Below, piece after piece: positions 42,143 through 50,345 of a DNA stretch of 64,000 nt. The notes below the pieces were generated by a model that ran no database searches, was not told the DNA's origin, and was given only the letters and a program-made list of their open reading frames with translations. Source of the stretch: Rathayibacter oskolensis (GTDB lineage: Bacteria; Actinomycetota; Actinomycetes; Actinomycetales; Microbacteriaceae); assembly GCF_900177245.1 (NCBI RefSeq), contig NZ_FXBM01000002.1, forward strand, positions 744,001 to 808,000, in the 5' to 3' direction. A program made the translations under genes and the position numbers. Numbering within the stretch: the first letter of the stretch is position 1; the number at the start of each line of letters is the position of its first letter.

Positions 42143-42835
42143 ATGGCACAGAAGTCGAAGGCCTACCGGGCCGCAGCGGCCAAGCTCGAAGAGGGCAAGT
42201 TCTACACCGCCGACGAGGCGGTCGCTCTCGCACGCGAGACCGGTTCGGCCAAGTTCAACAGCACCGTCGAGGTCGCGCTCAAGCTCGGCGTCGACCCGCG
42301 CAAGGCCGACCAGATGGTCCGCGGAACGGTCATCCTCCCCCACGGCACGGGCAAGACCGCCCGCGTCATCGTGTTCGCGACCGGCCCCGCGGCCGAGGCC
42401 GCGATCGCAGCAGGCGCCGACGAGGTCGGCGGCGCCGAGCTCATCGAGAAGGTCGCCGGCGGCTACACCTCGTTCGACTCCGCCGTCTCGACGCCGGAGC
42501 TCATGGGCCAGGTCGGTCGTCTCGGAAAGGTGCTCGGCCCCCGCGGCCTCATGCCCAACCCGAAGACCGGCACCGTGACCCCGGACGTGGCGAAGGCCGT
42601 GACCGAGATCAAGGGCGGCAAGATCGAGTTCCGCGTCGACAAGCACGCCAACGTGCACCTCGTCGTCGGCAAGGCCGCTTTCACCGAGGAGCAGCTCCAG
42701 GAGAACTTCAAGACGGCGCTCGACGAGATCGTCCGCCTGAAGCCGTCCTCCTCGAAGGGCCGCTACATCCAGAAGGCCGCCGTCTCGACGACCTTCGGCC
42801 CCGGCATCCCGCTGGACGTCAACGTCCTCGCCTGA
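42143..42835 (+). CDS. rplA: 50S ribosomal protein L1
   Basis: The 230-residue product is L1, with the N-terminal [18 protein letters not shown], the signature [19 protein letters not shown] and the C-terminal [14 protein letters not shown]. It binds 23S rRNA in the E-site stalk and usually represses its own operon. A strong SD (AAGGAG) precedes the ATG. A hairpin with a TTCG loop ends the operon. Confidence 0.98.
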   Translation: MAQKSKAYRAAAAKLEEGKFYTADEAVALARETGSAKFNSTVEVALKLGVDPRKADQMVRGTVILPHGTGKTARVIVFATGPAAEAAIAAGADEVGGAELIEKVAGGYTSFDSAVSTPELMGQVGRLGKVLGPRGLMPNPKTGTVTPDVAKAVTEIKGGKIEFRVDKHANVHLVVGKAAFTEEQLQENFKTALDEIVRLKPSSSKGRYIQKAAVSTTFGPGIPLDVNVLA

Positions 42836-42856
42836 GCCGCGGCGCAGCACTGACAG

Positions 42857-42886
42857 GGAGGGGGTCCGCTTCGGCGGGCCCTCTCC
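42857..42886 (+). terminator. Terminator of the rplK-rplA operon
   Basis: GGAGGGGGTCCGC-TTCG-GCGGGCCCTCTCC forms a 13-bp stem with a stable tetraloop and one mismatch, followed by TTCGTCGTC. Confidence 0.8.
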
Positions 42887-42932
42887 TTCGTCGTCTCCGG
42901 AGGCGCCCGCCTCCGCGGGCATACTGGTCGGC

Positions 42933-43490
42933 GTGGCCGATCCCTCCCTCCCGCCCGGCTCGCCCGTGACGGTGCGCCGTGCCGCCGCGTCCGACGCCGG
43001 GGCGCTCTCGATCCTGGCGGCGGCGACGTTCCCGCTCGCCTGCCCGCCCCACGTCACGGCGGAGGCGAAGGCCGACTTCATCCGCACGGTGCTGTCGGTC
43101 GAGCGGTTCCGCGAGTACCTCGCCGACGAGGCCCGGATGCTGTTCGTGGCCGAGGACGAGACGGGGGCGCTCGCCTACACCATGCTCCTCCGGGGCGAGC
43201 CCGCCGACCCGGACGCCGCCTCCGCGATCGTGCACCGGCCGACGGTGGAGGTCAGCAAGTGCTACGCGCTGCCCGCCCGGCACGGCTCGGGGATCGCCGC
43301 CCGGCTGATGACGGCGAGCATCGAGGAGGCGGGGGAGAGCGGCGCGCGCGGAGTCTGGCTGGGCGTGAACCAGGAGAACGCGCGGGCGCGCCGCTTCTAC
43401 GCGAAGCACGGCTTCGAGGTCGTGGGCACGAGGCGGTTCCTCGTCGGTGGACGGTGGGAGGACGACTTCGTGCTCGAGCGCGCCCTCTGA
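42933..43490 (+). CDS. GNAT family N-acetyltransferase
   Basis: The 185-residue product has the GNAT fold: VTVRRAAASDAGALSILA at the start, YALPARHGSGIAARLM as the acetyl-CoA loop (the usual R/QxxGxG/A seen as RHGSGIA), then GVNQENARARRFYAKHGFE and GRWEDDFVLERAL. The acceptor substrate is unknown. GTG 42933 is the only well-placed start. It stands alone between the ribosomal operon and a convergent reductase. Confidence 0.88.
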   Translation: MADPSLPPGSPVTVRRAAASDAGALSILAAATFPLACPPHVTAEAKADFIRTVLSVERFREYLADEARMLFVAEDETGALAYTMLLRGEPADPDAASAIVHRPTVEVSKCYALPARHGSGIAARLMTASIEEAGESGARGVWLGVNQENARARRFYAKHGFEVVGTRRFLVGGRWEDDFVLERAL

Positions 43491-43503
43491 TCCCGCCGTC
43501 GGG

Positions 43504-44535
43504 TCAGCCCTCGGCGACCGTGAGCACGATCTTGCCGCGGGTGTGACCGGTCTCGAGCTGCTCGTGCGCCTGGCAGGCCTGAGCGAGCGGGAAGATGCCG
43601 TCGATGAAGACGCGGACGTCGCCCGACTCGAGCAGTCGCGAGACCACCGCGAGCGTGGCGCCGTCCGGGGCGACCTTGTAGGTGGAGGCGCGGACTCCCG
43701 CCGCCGCCGACTCCTCGAAGAACTCGGGCCAGCTCCCGGTGGGGGCGTTGACGATCAGGCCGCCCGGCCGCAGCACCGTCAGCGAGCGCGAGCCGGTGCG
43801 GTCGTGCACGTTGCCGACGAGGTCGATGACCACGTCGACCTCGTCGAGGAGCTCGTCGAACCGCTCGGTGGTGTGGTCGATCACCCGCGACGCACCGAGC
43901 TCGCGCAGCCACTGCAGGTTGCGGGTCGAGCCGGTCGCGATGACGGAGGCCCCGAAGTAGGCGGCGAACTGGACCGCGAAGTGGCCGACTCCGCCGGAAC
44001 CGGCGTGGATGAGCATCCGCTGCCCCTCGTGCGCCTTCGCCAGCTCGACGACCATGCCCCAGGCCGTCAGCGCGGCGAGCGGCACTCCCGCCGCCTCGAC
44101 GTGTGAAAGAGTCGAGGGCTTCCTGGTGACCGAGACGCTCGGCACCGTCACGTACTCGGCGTACGAGCCCGAGTAGCGGGGCACCATCACGAAGCCGTAG
44201 ACCTCGTCGCCGGGTCGCAGCGAGTGCGCGGGGTAGGGGCTAGAGACGACGACTCCCGAGAAGTCGTGACCGAGGACCGCCGGGTAGGAGCCGATCTGCG
44301 AGGCGACGCCGCGACCCGCGCGCGTCTTCGCGTCGAGCGGGTTCACTCCTGCCGCGATCACCTTGACGGTGAACTCGGCGTTGATGGCCGTGGGAGTCGG
44401 CACCGTCGCGAGGTGGAGCACCGAGGCGTCGCCCGGAGCGTCGATGACGGCGGCCGTCATCGTGTCGGGCACGACGACCTCCTCCGGGATCTCTCCGATC
44501 ACGAGGCCGTGCCCGAGCGCACTGTTGTGCATCAT
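43504..44535 (-). CDS. Zinc-independent alcohol dehydrogenase / quinone reductase-like oxidoreductase
   Basis: The 343-residue product belongs to the MDR superfamily. It has the GroES-like N-terminal part (AAGVNPLDAKTRAGRG, YPAVLGHDFSGVV) and the NADP-binding loop HAGSGGVGHFAVQFAAYFGASVIATGS. Catalytic-zinc cysteines are not apparent, so it is nearer to quinone oxidoreductase/crotonyl reductase types. Start 44535 has AGGAAGG upstream and is preferred; an internal ATG at 44460 would remove an unconserved 25-residue extension. It ends 13 bases from the convergent acetyltransferase gene. Confidence 0.88.
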   Translation of the reverse strand: MMHNSALGHGLVIGEIPEEVVVPDTMTAAVIDAPGDASVLHLATVPTPTAINAEFTVKVIAAGVNPLDAKTRAGRGVASQIGSYPAVLGHDFSGVVVSSPYPAHSLRPGDEVYGFVMVPRYSGSYAEYVTVPSVSVTRKPSTLSHVEAAGVPLAALTAWGMVVELAKAHEGQRMLIHAGSGGVGHFAVQFAAYFGASVIATGSTRNLQWLRELGASRVIDHTTERFDELLDEVDVVIDLVGNVHDRTGSRSLTVLRPGGLIVNAPTGSWPEFFEESAAAGVRASTYKVAPDGATLAVVSRLLESGDVRVFIDGIFPLAQACQAHEQLETGHTRGKIVLTVAEG

Positions 44536-44745
44536 CGCCCTTCCTGTCGCGGCACCGGTGGTGGTTCGAGCGGGAGGGAACGGCAGAACTGCACCCCCGA
44601 CCCCGCTTCCGAGTGCCGCGCTCAGTCAATCGAGGTAATGAGTCCGGGCTGTTACGGCGGTGTCACCCGCCCGAGAAGATTGCCCGGATGGCCCCCGGAC
44701 GGGAGGTGTACCGGGAGTCGGCCGCCGGTCTGGCACGATGAGGGG

Positions 44746-45480
44746 ATGCAGCGTTGTCGGGCACGGATCACCGTCCTCGTGAGCGGCGCAGCCCTCGTCC
44801 TGGCGGGTCTCTCGCTGCTCCTGGCGGCGCGAGCGAGCATCGGCACGAGCCGCTGGGTCTACGTCAGCGAGATGGGTGCCCCCGATCTGCCGACCGCCGG
44901 GACCTTCCGCATCGCGCTCCTCCTCGTGGCGGCCGGAGGGGCGCTGATCGCGGCAGGCTCGTGGAGCGTGCGGACCCGGCTCCTCAGGGGTCTTCCGCCC
45001 TCGGCCGTGATCCTCCTCGCCGCGGCCTGCTTCGCTCTCGCGTCGCAGGTCACCTGCACGGCCGGCTGCCCGCTGCCCGTGGGGCCGGCCTTCAGCTGGC
45101 AGGACCTCATCCACACCTCGGCAGCCGTCCTCGGCTTCGCGGCGGCCTGCGTGGCCATGCTGCAGCTGGCCACGGCCCGCGAGCGCCCCGGAGTCGCGCG
45201 GCTGTCGCTGATCGCGGGGATCGCTGTCGCGGTCGTGGCCGGCGCAGGAGCAGTGCTCTCCCTCCTGCGGGTGTGGATGGGTCTCGGCGGCACTCTCGAG
45301 TTCGTGGCGACCGCGATCGCCGTGCTCTGGCTGGCGGTCGTCGGAGTGGCCCTGGCCGCCGAGGAGGTCAGCGCCGTGCGAGCCAGTCGCGGACGTGCCC
45401 GCGGATCCGATCCTGCTGAGCGGCGAGGCCGGCGTCCCGTGCCGGGACCCGCTCGAGGTCTGCATCCGGAAGAGCCCTAG
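44746..45480 (+). CDS. DUF998-like membrane protein
   Basis: The 244-residue product has six hydrophobic segments, the first at about 9-29 (ITVLVSGAALVLAGLSLLLA). The motif WVYVSEMGAPDLPTAGTFRIALL and the helix arrangement match DUF998, an uncharacterised family of membrane proteins. Two Cys lie in VTCTAGCPLPVG. ATG 44746 has GAGGGG upstream. The last 113 bases overlap, in the opposite direction, the end of the alpha/beta hydrolase gene; the overlapped C-terminus is Arg/Pro-rich and unstructured. Confidence 0.75.
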   Translation: MQRCRARITVLVSGAALVLAGLSLLLAARASIGTSRWVYVSEMGAPDLPTAGTFRIALLLVAAGGALIAAGSWSVRTRLLRGLPPSAVILLAAACFALASQVTCTAGCPLPVGPAFSWQDLIHTSAAVLGFAAACVAMLQLATARERPGVARLSLIAGIAVAVVAGAGAVLSLLRVWMGLGGTLEFVATAIAVLWLAVVGVALAAEEVSAVRASRGRARGSDPAERRGRRPVPGPARGLHPEEP

Positions 45481-46123
45481 CCCACTGCTCCGCGACGGCG
45501 ACCGGGTGCACCGGGTCGCGGTCGGCGGCGATGACGAGCGTGCGCGCGATCACTCCGGCCAGCTCGCCCGAGTCGCGGTAGGCGGCGTTACGCGGGATCT
45601 CGGCGAGCCGGACCGCGCGCTCGGCGGCGCGGGGAGAGCGGAACTGCAGCACCAGCGCCTCCGCCGACGCCGGTGACACCTGGGCGGCGCGGGCGAAGAG
45701 CCCGGAGGCGCGGAACAGCCGCTCGCCGCGCTTGGCTCCGTGATCGTGCAGCAGCTGCGCGATCACGGGGAACACCGAGAGGTTCTCGGGCAGCGGCTCG
45801 GCCGTGAAGGCCGGTCTGACGAACACCGCGCGGTCGATCGGCAGCACCTTCCGGCTCGCCAGCTTCAGGGCGATCGCCGCGCCCATCGAGATGCCGAGGA
45901 CCGTGAGCGGCTTGTGCGCGGCTCCGGCGCGGACCACCTGCTCGGTCACCTCGTCGGCGAGGGAGTCGAGCGAGAAGTCGGCCGCCGCGCCGAGCTCGTC
46001 GGAGGAGCCGTGGGCGCGGATGTCGGGGGCGAGGACCTCGGTGCCGGCCGGGAGCGCGGAGCGCAGCAGACCCAGCGGCTGGGAGCGATCGCCGCCCAGA
46101 CCGTGCAGGAGCAGGGCGGTCAC
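45368..46123 (-). CDS. Alpha/beta hydrolase
   Basis: The 251-residue product is a single-domain alpha/beta hydrolase. It opens with LLLHGLGGDRSQ (oxyanion region), carries the nucleophile elbow GISMGAA (Ser about 99), an Asp in VIAADRDPVHP and the expected C-terminal helix region. The substrate is unknown. GTG 46123 overlaps the stop of the YqaJ-domain gene by four bases (GTGA), so the two are co-translated. Its 3' end overlaps the convergent DUF998-like gene by 113 bases. Confidence 0.83.
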   Translation of the reverse strand: MTALLLHGLGGDRSQPLGLLRSALPAGTEVLAPDIRAHGSSDELGAAADFSLDSLADEVTEQVVRAGAAHKPLTVLGISMGAAIALKLASRKVLPIDRAVFVRPAFTAEPLPENLSVFPVIAQLLHDHGAKRGERLFRASGLFARAAQVSPASAEALVLQFRSPRAAERAVRLAEIPRNAAYRDSGELAGVIARTLVIAADRDPVHPVAVAEQWARALPDADLERVPARDAGLAAQQDRIRGHVRDWLARR

Positions 46124-46767
46124 CGCCGGCCCGCGCGCGTTCTCTCGTGCAGCTCCGCCATCAGCATCCCGGCGAGACGGACCAGCATGTGGATCTCGTC
46201 CTCGTCGCGGTCGACCCAGCGGCACTCGGGATCGGCGTCGAGGGGGACGAAGTCGCGGTGCTGCTCCCAGACGACCAGGGTGCGCTCGGCACCCAGGACG
46301 TACTGCTGCCAGAAGACCTGGCGCAGGTAGTGCCGCGGGATGCTCTTCCACGGCTTCGTGGTCGTCTTGATCTCGCACAGCTCGAGCCGGCCGTCCTGGC
46401 GCAGGCCGATGCCGTCGGGAGTGGCGAGGTGACGGCGCTCCTGGCTCGCGTGGAAGAGCGTGCTGCTCGGCTCGATCGCGTGCTCGCGGCGGACCCAGGC
46501 CGCGATCTCGGGTTCGCGCGCCCGCCCGTGATCGGTGAAGGCGTTGCCTCCGAAGCCCGTGCCGTAGAGCTTGTCGAGCGCGGCCTTGTCGATGGCCGCC
46601 GGCGAGGAGAGGCGGGCGACGTCGGTCGCGGTGATGCCGCGGGAGCGGGCGCGGAGCCAGGCGACGCGGTCCGAGGAGTCGGCGACGACCCGCCTGAGGT
46701 GCGGCGGCTCGGCGTCCACGAAGACGGGCTGCGTCTCCCAGGGGAACGAGAGCTGCAGATCGGGCAC
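46120..46767 (-). CDS. YqaJ-domain nuclease/recombinase-like protein
   Basis: The 215-residue product contains the YqaJ fold (lambda exonuclease-like PD-(D/E)xK nuclease): WLRARSRGITATDVARLSS, FTDHGRAREPEIAAWV (Glu of the RExE motif), LATPDGIGL with the Asp, and LELCEIKTTTKPW with the ExK pair. Homologues work in phage recombination, but many Actinobacteria carry chromosomal copies of unknown role. No recombinase (RecT/Beta) lies beside it. Start GTG 46767 lacks a clear SD. It is coupled to the downstream hydrolase gene. Confidence 0.8.
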   Translation of the reverse strand: MPDLQLSFPWETQPVFVDAEPPHLRRVVADSSDRVAWLRARSRGITATDVARLSSPAAIDKAALDKLYGTGFGGNAFTDHGRAREPEIAAWVRREHAIEPSSTLFHASQERRHLATPDGIGLRQDGRLELCEIKTTTKPWKSIPRHYLRQVFWQQYVLGAERTLVVWEQHRDFVPLDADPECRWVDRDEDEIHMLVRLAGMLMAELHERTRAGRR

Positions 46768-46886
46768 CGATCGATCATGCGCCCATTCGCGCGCACCGGC
46801 GAATCGGCACGCCGGGCCCCGCGTTCGCCGTGCGCGAGATGCCGGGATCGAGGCGGCGGCGATGGTGCACCCAGGGCGTCCGGGGG

Positions 46887-47456
46887 TCAGCGCGGGTCGT
46901 CTCGGAGGATCCGCAGACCGCCCCGCTGCCGCCCCGACTCGTGGGCGGCGACCGCCCGGTGGACGGCCGTCCAGACGAGCTCGTGCTCGACCGGGGTCAG
47001 CTCGCCCTCGTCGAGGTCGGCATCGGCGCGGCGGAGCACGGCGGCGAGGGAGGCGAGGTGGTCGATGTCGTCGCCGAGCGTCGCGTCTGCCAGCAGGGAG
47101 GCGTGCGCGCTCGCGTGGGCGGAGGCCCGGCGTGTGCGAGCGGTCGTCCTCGCGAGGGCGAGTCCGCCGGCTCCGTAGAGGAGGGTGAGGATCGAGGCGA
47201 TCCACCACGCGTCCGCGCCGGTGAGAGCGAGGGCCGCGAAGGCTAGGAGGAGCACGAATCCGATCGTCGACCAGCTCTCGGCGAGGTGCTGGCGCCGCCG
47301 CTCGTCGGCGGGTGTCCCCGGGGGATAGACGACGAGGGTGCTGGAGGCGCTGCCGTAGCGCGTGACGGTGGTGGTGAGGTGGCCCCAGCGGTCGCGCCGA
47401 TCGAGGAGCCGGTTCAGGATCGACGTGATGCTGCGGGGAGGGTGTTCGGCGGTCAT
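46887..47456 (-). CDS. Membrane protein, DUF6611-like
   Basis: The 189-residue product has an N-terminal soluble part with RRDRWGHLTTTVTRYGSAS and LVVYPPGTPADERRR. Two membrane helices follow (TIGFVLLLAFAALALTG, ASILTLLYGAGGLALA), then a soluble helical C-terminus. The WGHL..TV.RYG and YPPGT..ERRR pattern resembles DUF6611, known only from Actinobacteria and of unknown function. ATG 47456 is preferred over longer open frames, which have shadow-like composition. Confidence 0.65.
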   Translation of the reverse strand: MTAEHPPRSITSILNRLLDRRDRWGHLTTTVTRYGSASSTLVVYPPGTPADERRRQHLAESWSTIGFVLLLAFAALALTGADAWWIASILTLLYGAGGLALARTTARTRRASAHASAHASLLADATLGDDIDHLASLAAVLRRADADLDEGELTPVEHELVWTAVHRAVAAHESGRQRGGLRILRDDPR

Positions 47457-47459
47457 CCC

Positions 47460-47544
47460 GTCAGGATCCGCCGGGTCGGAGCGCCGAGCGCGGGGGCTCA
47501 TGGGACGCATGCGCGGCAGGGGCGGATCCCCACGGAATCCTGAC
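47460..47544. other. Nested, mutually exclusive inverted repeats
   Basis: GTCAGGATCCGCC (47460-47472) can pair either with GGCGGATCC (47521-47529, 9 bp) or with ATCCTGAC (47537-47544, 8 bp). The two pairings share the left arm and exclude each other. The structure lies in the 95-base gap between two minus-strand genes. Confidence 0.45.
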
Positions 47545-47551
47545 GGGTCGC

Positions 47552-48133
47552 TCATTCGAGGGCGTGCAACCAGGCGGGCTGGCCGTCGGCGACGGACGGG
47601 GTCGCCGGAGCGACGCTCGCCTCGGGGACCGGGCGCAGGTCGCGGAGCACGACGGCGTCGGGGCAGGGCACGGCCAGGAGATCGCCCTCGCGCAGGTCGT
47701 CGGGGAGGACGGCGAGAGCGGCCTCGCAGGCCGTCCCCGCACTGCGGCCGGTCCCGAGGACGGTCGTCGGGTGGGCGTGTGCGCAGGATGCCCGTCCGAT
47801 CACGCGCATCTCCGCCCACACGGCGGGGACGGCGTCGAGGCAGGCGTCGATCACGATCTCGAGCCGACCCTCCGAGTCCCGTTTGGCCTCGGTGACGGCG
47901 ACCACGATCGCGGTCGCCTGCCGGTCGGGCGCCGGGCGACCGCCGGTGCCGGGCACGACTCCGGCCGCGACGTGCACGCAGGGGGTGCCGCACACCTCGA
48001 CGAGGCGCACGAGGGAGACCCCGGAGACGACGACGTCGGTCGTGCTCGCGCGGGTGAGCTCGGGCCAGGCGTTCACGTTCAACGGGTCGGGGATGCTGCG
48101 GCGCAGTCCCGGGAGCAGGGCGGTGAGGGTCAC
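47552..48133 (-). CDS. Hypothetical protein
   Basis: The 193-residue product is soluble with no signal peptide. It looks beta-rich in the middle (TDVVVSGVSLVRLVEVCGTPCVHVAAGVVP, quoted in part; ATAIVVAVTEAKRDSEG; IVIDACLDAVPAVWAEMRV) and has six Cys but no CxxC. I recognise no family. It precedes the DUF6611-like gene on the same strand. The position-specific base composition is coding-like. Confidence 0.55.
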   Translation of the reverse strand: MTLTALLPGLRRSIPDPLNVNAWPELTRASTTDVVVSGVSLVRLVEVCGTPCVHVAAGVVPGTGGRPAPDRQATAIVVAVTEAKRDSEGRLEIVIDACLDAVPAVWAEMRVIGRASCAHAHPTTVLGTGRSAGTACEAALAVLPDDLREGDLLAVPCPDAVVLRDLRPVPEASVAPATPSVADGQPAWLHALE

Positions 48134-48307
48134 GAACGGCCTCCTCGCCCGGTGGTGGAGCGGGGTGGGAGGGGGTCCGCGGCAGCGGAGGAGTCGAGGT
48201 TCATGCGTCCCGGTCTACGCGCCTTCCGAGCCCGCGGGAGCGATCCTCACGCAACCCGAACGCGGAGGACGCCGATCAGCACGACATCCGTGCCACGAGC
48301 GCGACCG

Positions 48308-49456
48308 TCAGCCGCGGAGGAAGGCGTCGACCTGGGCGGGGGAGAGAAGATGGCGGCGCACCATCAGGGCCGCACCGTGGACGCCGCCGCCGCGGGCCGC
48401 AGCCTGGACGATGTCGAGGGAGCGGGTCGCCAGGGGCAGGGAGCGGCGGTAGACCACCTCCCGGACGCCCGCGAGGACCTCGTGGCTCGCCTCCGCGACG
48501 CTGCCGCCGATCACGATGACGGAGGGGTTGAGCAGGTTCACGCAGGTGGCGAGCACCTCGCCGATGTCGCGGCCCGCCGCCCGCGTCAGGCCGACCGCCG
48601 TGCCGTCACCGGCGCGCAGCAGCTCGACCACGTCGGAGGTGCTCGGGACACCGAGGCGGTGGGCGAGCGCCGAACCGCTCGCGATCGCCTCGAGGTCGGC
48701 CTCTCCGCGCTCGCCGGGCACCTGCACGTGACCGAGATCGCCGGCGGCGCCGAGCGCACCGCGCTGGAGCGCGCCTCCGCTGACGATCCCGGCGCCGATG
48801 CCGGTCGAGACCTTCACGTAGAGGAGGTCGTCGATCTCGCGGTAGTGATCGGCGTGCTCGCCGAGGGCCAACAGGTTCACGTCGTTGTCGACGAGCACCG
48901 GCACGGCACGGCGGCCGCCGACGAAGGCGGGGATGTCGAAGCGGTCCCAGCCCGGCATGATCGGCGGCTTGACCGGCCGCCCCGTCGCGTGCTCGACGGG
49001 CCCCGGGACCCCGACGCCGACTCCGGCGAGCGGCGCGCCGCCGGGGATCGCGGCGAGCAGCGCGTCGGCGACGTCGAGGGCGTGCCCCAGGACGGGCAGC
49101 GGGCCGTCGGCGATGGCGATCGCCTCGCGCCTCTCGACGAGGACGCGCCCGTCGAGATCGGTGACGGCGATCGTCGCGTGCGCCGCCCCGAGGTCGATCG
49201 CGAGCAGGCGGCGGGCGGTCGGGTCGAACGCGACGCGCGCGGCGGGACGGCCACCCGAGGACGGTGCGTCGTCGCGGCGCACCACGAGTCCGGAGTCGGT
49301 GAGGGCGTCGAGCTGCGTCGAGACGGCGGCGCGATGGGCGCCCGTCTCGGCGGCGACGTCGGCCCGGGTGCGGGCGACTCCGTCGGAGAGAAGGAGGAGC
49401 AGCTCGCCCGCTGCGCTGACGGCGGGTCGGCGGCGGGGTGGCATGGCGAGAGTCAA
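48308..49456 (-). CDS. ROK family transcriptional regulator
   Basis: The 382-residue product has an N-terminal winged helix (about 15-65: GELLLLLSDGVARTRADVAA, then AAVSTQLDALTDSGLV) and a ROK/hexokinase-like fold: LLAIDLGAAHATIAVTDLDG, GVGVGVPGPVEH, VLVDNDVNLLALGEH, STGIGAGIVSGG. The ROK zinc motif (CxCGxxGC) is replaced by PGERGEAD, so the usual zinc cysteines are absent. TTG 49456 has GGAGG six bases upstream and is preferred over ATG 49444. It is divergent from the sugar-enzyme operon at 49590 and probably represses it. Confidence 0.88.
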   Translation of the reverse strand: MTLAMPPRRRPAVSAAGELLLLLSDGVARTRADVAAETGAHRAAVSTQLDALTDSGLVVRRDDAPSSGGRPAARVAFDPTARRLLAIDLGAAHATIAVTDLDGRVLVERREAIAIADGPLPVLGHALDVADALLAAIPGGAPLAGVGVGVPGPVEHATGRPVKPPIMPGWDRFDIPAFVGGRRAVPVLVDNDVNLLALGEHADHYREIDDLLYVKVSTGIGAGIVSGGALQRGALGAAGDLGHVQVPGERGEADLEAIASGSALAHRLGVPSTSDVVELLRAGDGTAVGLTRAAGRDIGEVLATCVNLLNPSVIVIGGSVAEASHEVLAGVREVVYRRSLPLATRSLDIVQAAARGGGVHGAALMVRRHLLSPAQVDAFLRG

Positions 49457-49489
49457 TCACAGCCTCCGGGCTTCTGCTCGAGAACACGA

Positions 49490-49539
49490 GACTTCTTACC
49501 GAACGCCACTCAGGTTTTGCTTGTTTCTCGTCAAAAGTC
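49490..49539. promoter_or_regulatory. Operator/promoter region between ROK gene and sugar operon
   Basis: GACTTCTTAC (49490) and GTCAAAAGTC (49530) are imperfect inverted repeats (8 of 10). Inside them TTTTG (49515) and CAAAA (49532) form TTTTG-N12-CAAAA. It is the one AT-rich patch of the 133-base divergent gap and a likely ROK-repressor site. Confidence 0.5.
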
Positions 49540-49589
49540 GCCGTAGGGTCGGAGGCACCATCCTTTCGACGTCGATCAGGAGCACCCCG

Positions 49590-50345
49590 GTGGTCACACC
49601 CTCAGACCTCTCCGTCCAGCTGTACTCGGTCCGCGAGCCCCTCGCCGCAGACCTGCCCGCCACCCTCGACCGGCTCGCCGGCATCGGACTCACGAAGGTC
49701 GAGCTCTTCGACTTCGTGAACCTCGCCGAGGGCTACCGCACGGCGCTGCCTGCCAGTGGGCTCTCGGCGCCGAGCGCCCACGCGCGCCTCCTCGGACCGC
49801 AGGAGGGCACCTCCGTCGACGAGACCCTCGACGTCGCCGCCTCCCTCGGTGTGCAGACCGTCATCGACCCCTTCGTCGACCCGGCCCGCTGGACCAGCGC
49901 CGACGACGTGAAGTCGATCGCCGACGATCTGAACGCGCTCGCCGACTCCGCCGCGTCGCGCGGGCTGGCGCTCGGCTACCACAACCACTGGTTCGAGTTC
50001 GAGAACCGCGTCGACGGCCGGAGCGCCTACGAGCACCTCGCGACGCTTCTCGACCCGCGGATCGTCCTCGAGCTCGACACCTACTGGGCCGCTGTGGGCG
50101 GTGACGACCCGGTCGAGGTGCTCGGCCGACTCGGCGACACGGTCCGCTTCCTCCACATCAAGGACGGACCGGTGTCGATGGACACTAAGGCGCAGCAGCC
50201 GGCAGGGTCGGGTGCGATGAACATCCCCGCGGTGCTCGCGGCAGCGCCTCAGGCGCTCCCCGTGCTCGAGTTCGACGCCTACGCCGGCGACATCTTCGAG
50301 GGCCTCACCACCGCGTTCGGCTACGTCACCGGGATCGACGCATGA
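49590..50345 (+). CDS. Sugar phosphate isomerase/epimerase-like TIM barrel (1)
   Basis: The 251-residue product is an AP-endonuclease-2/xylose-isomerase-like TIM barrel. It has LSVQLYSVREPL, GIGLTKVELFDF, then the metal-ligand segments GLALGYHNHWFEFE, IVLELDTYWA, VRFLHIKDG and LPVLEFD. Such enzymes isomerise or epimerise keto-sugars with a divalent metal. It is the first of four genes joined by 1-4 base overlaps. GTG 49590 is the start; CAGGAG lies about 12 bases upstream. Confidence 0.87.
   Translation: MVTPSDLSVQLYSVREPLAADLPATLDRLAGIGLTKVELFDFVNLAEGYRTALPASGLSAPSAHARLLGPQEGTSVDETLDVAASLGVQTVIDPFVDPARWTSADDVKSIADDLNALADSAASRGLALGYHNHWFEFENRVDGRSAYEHLATLLDPRIVLELDTYWAAVGGDDPVEVLGRLGDTVRFLHIKDGPVSMDTKAQQPAGSGAMNIPAVLAAAPQALPVLEFDAYAGDIFEGLTTAFGYVTGIDA

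Noticed and set aside
44226-44640. Genes on the plus strand opposite the quinone-reductase-like gene
   Set aside because: The open frames have shadow composition and no start signal; the minus-strand gene accounts for the region.
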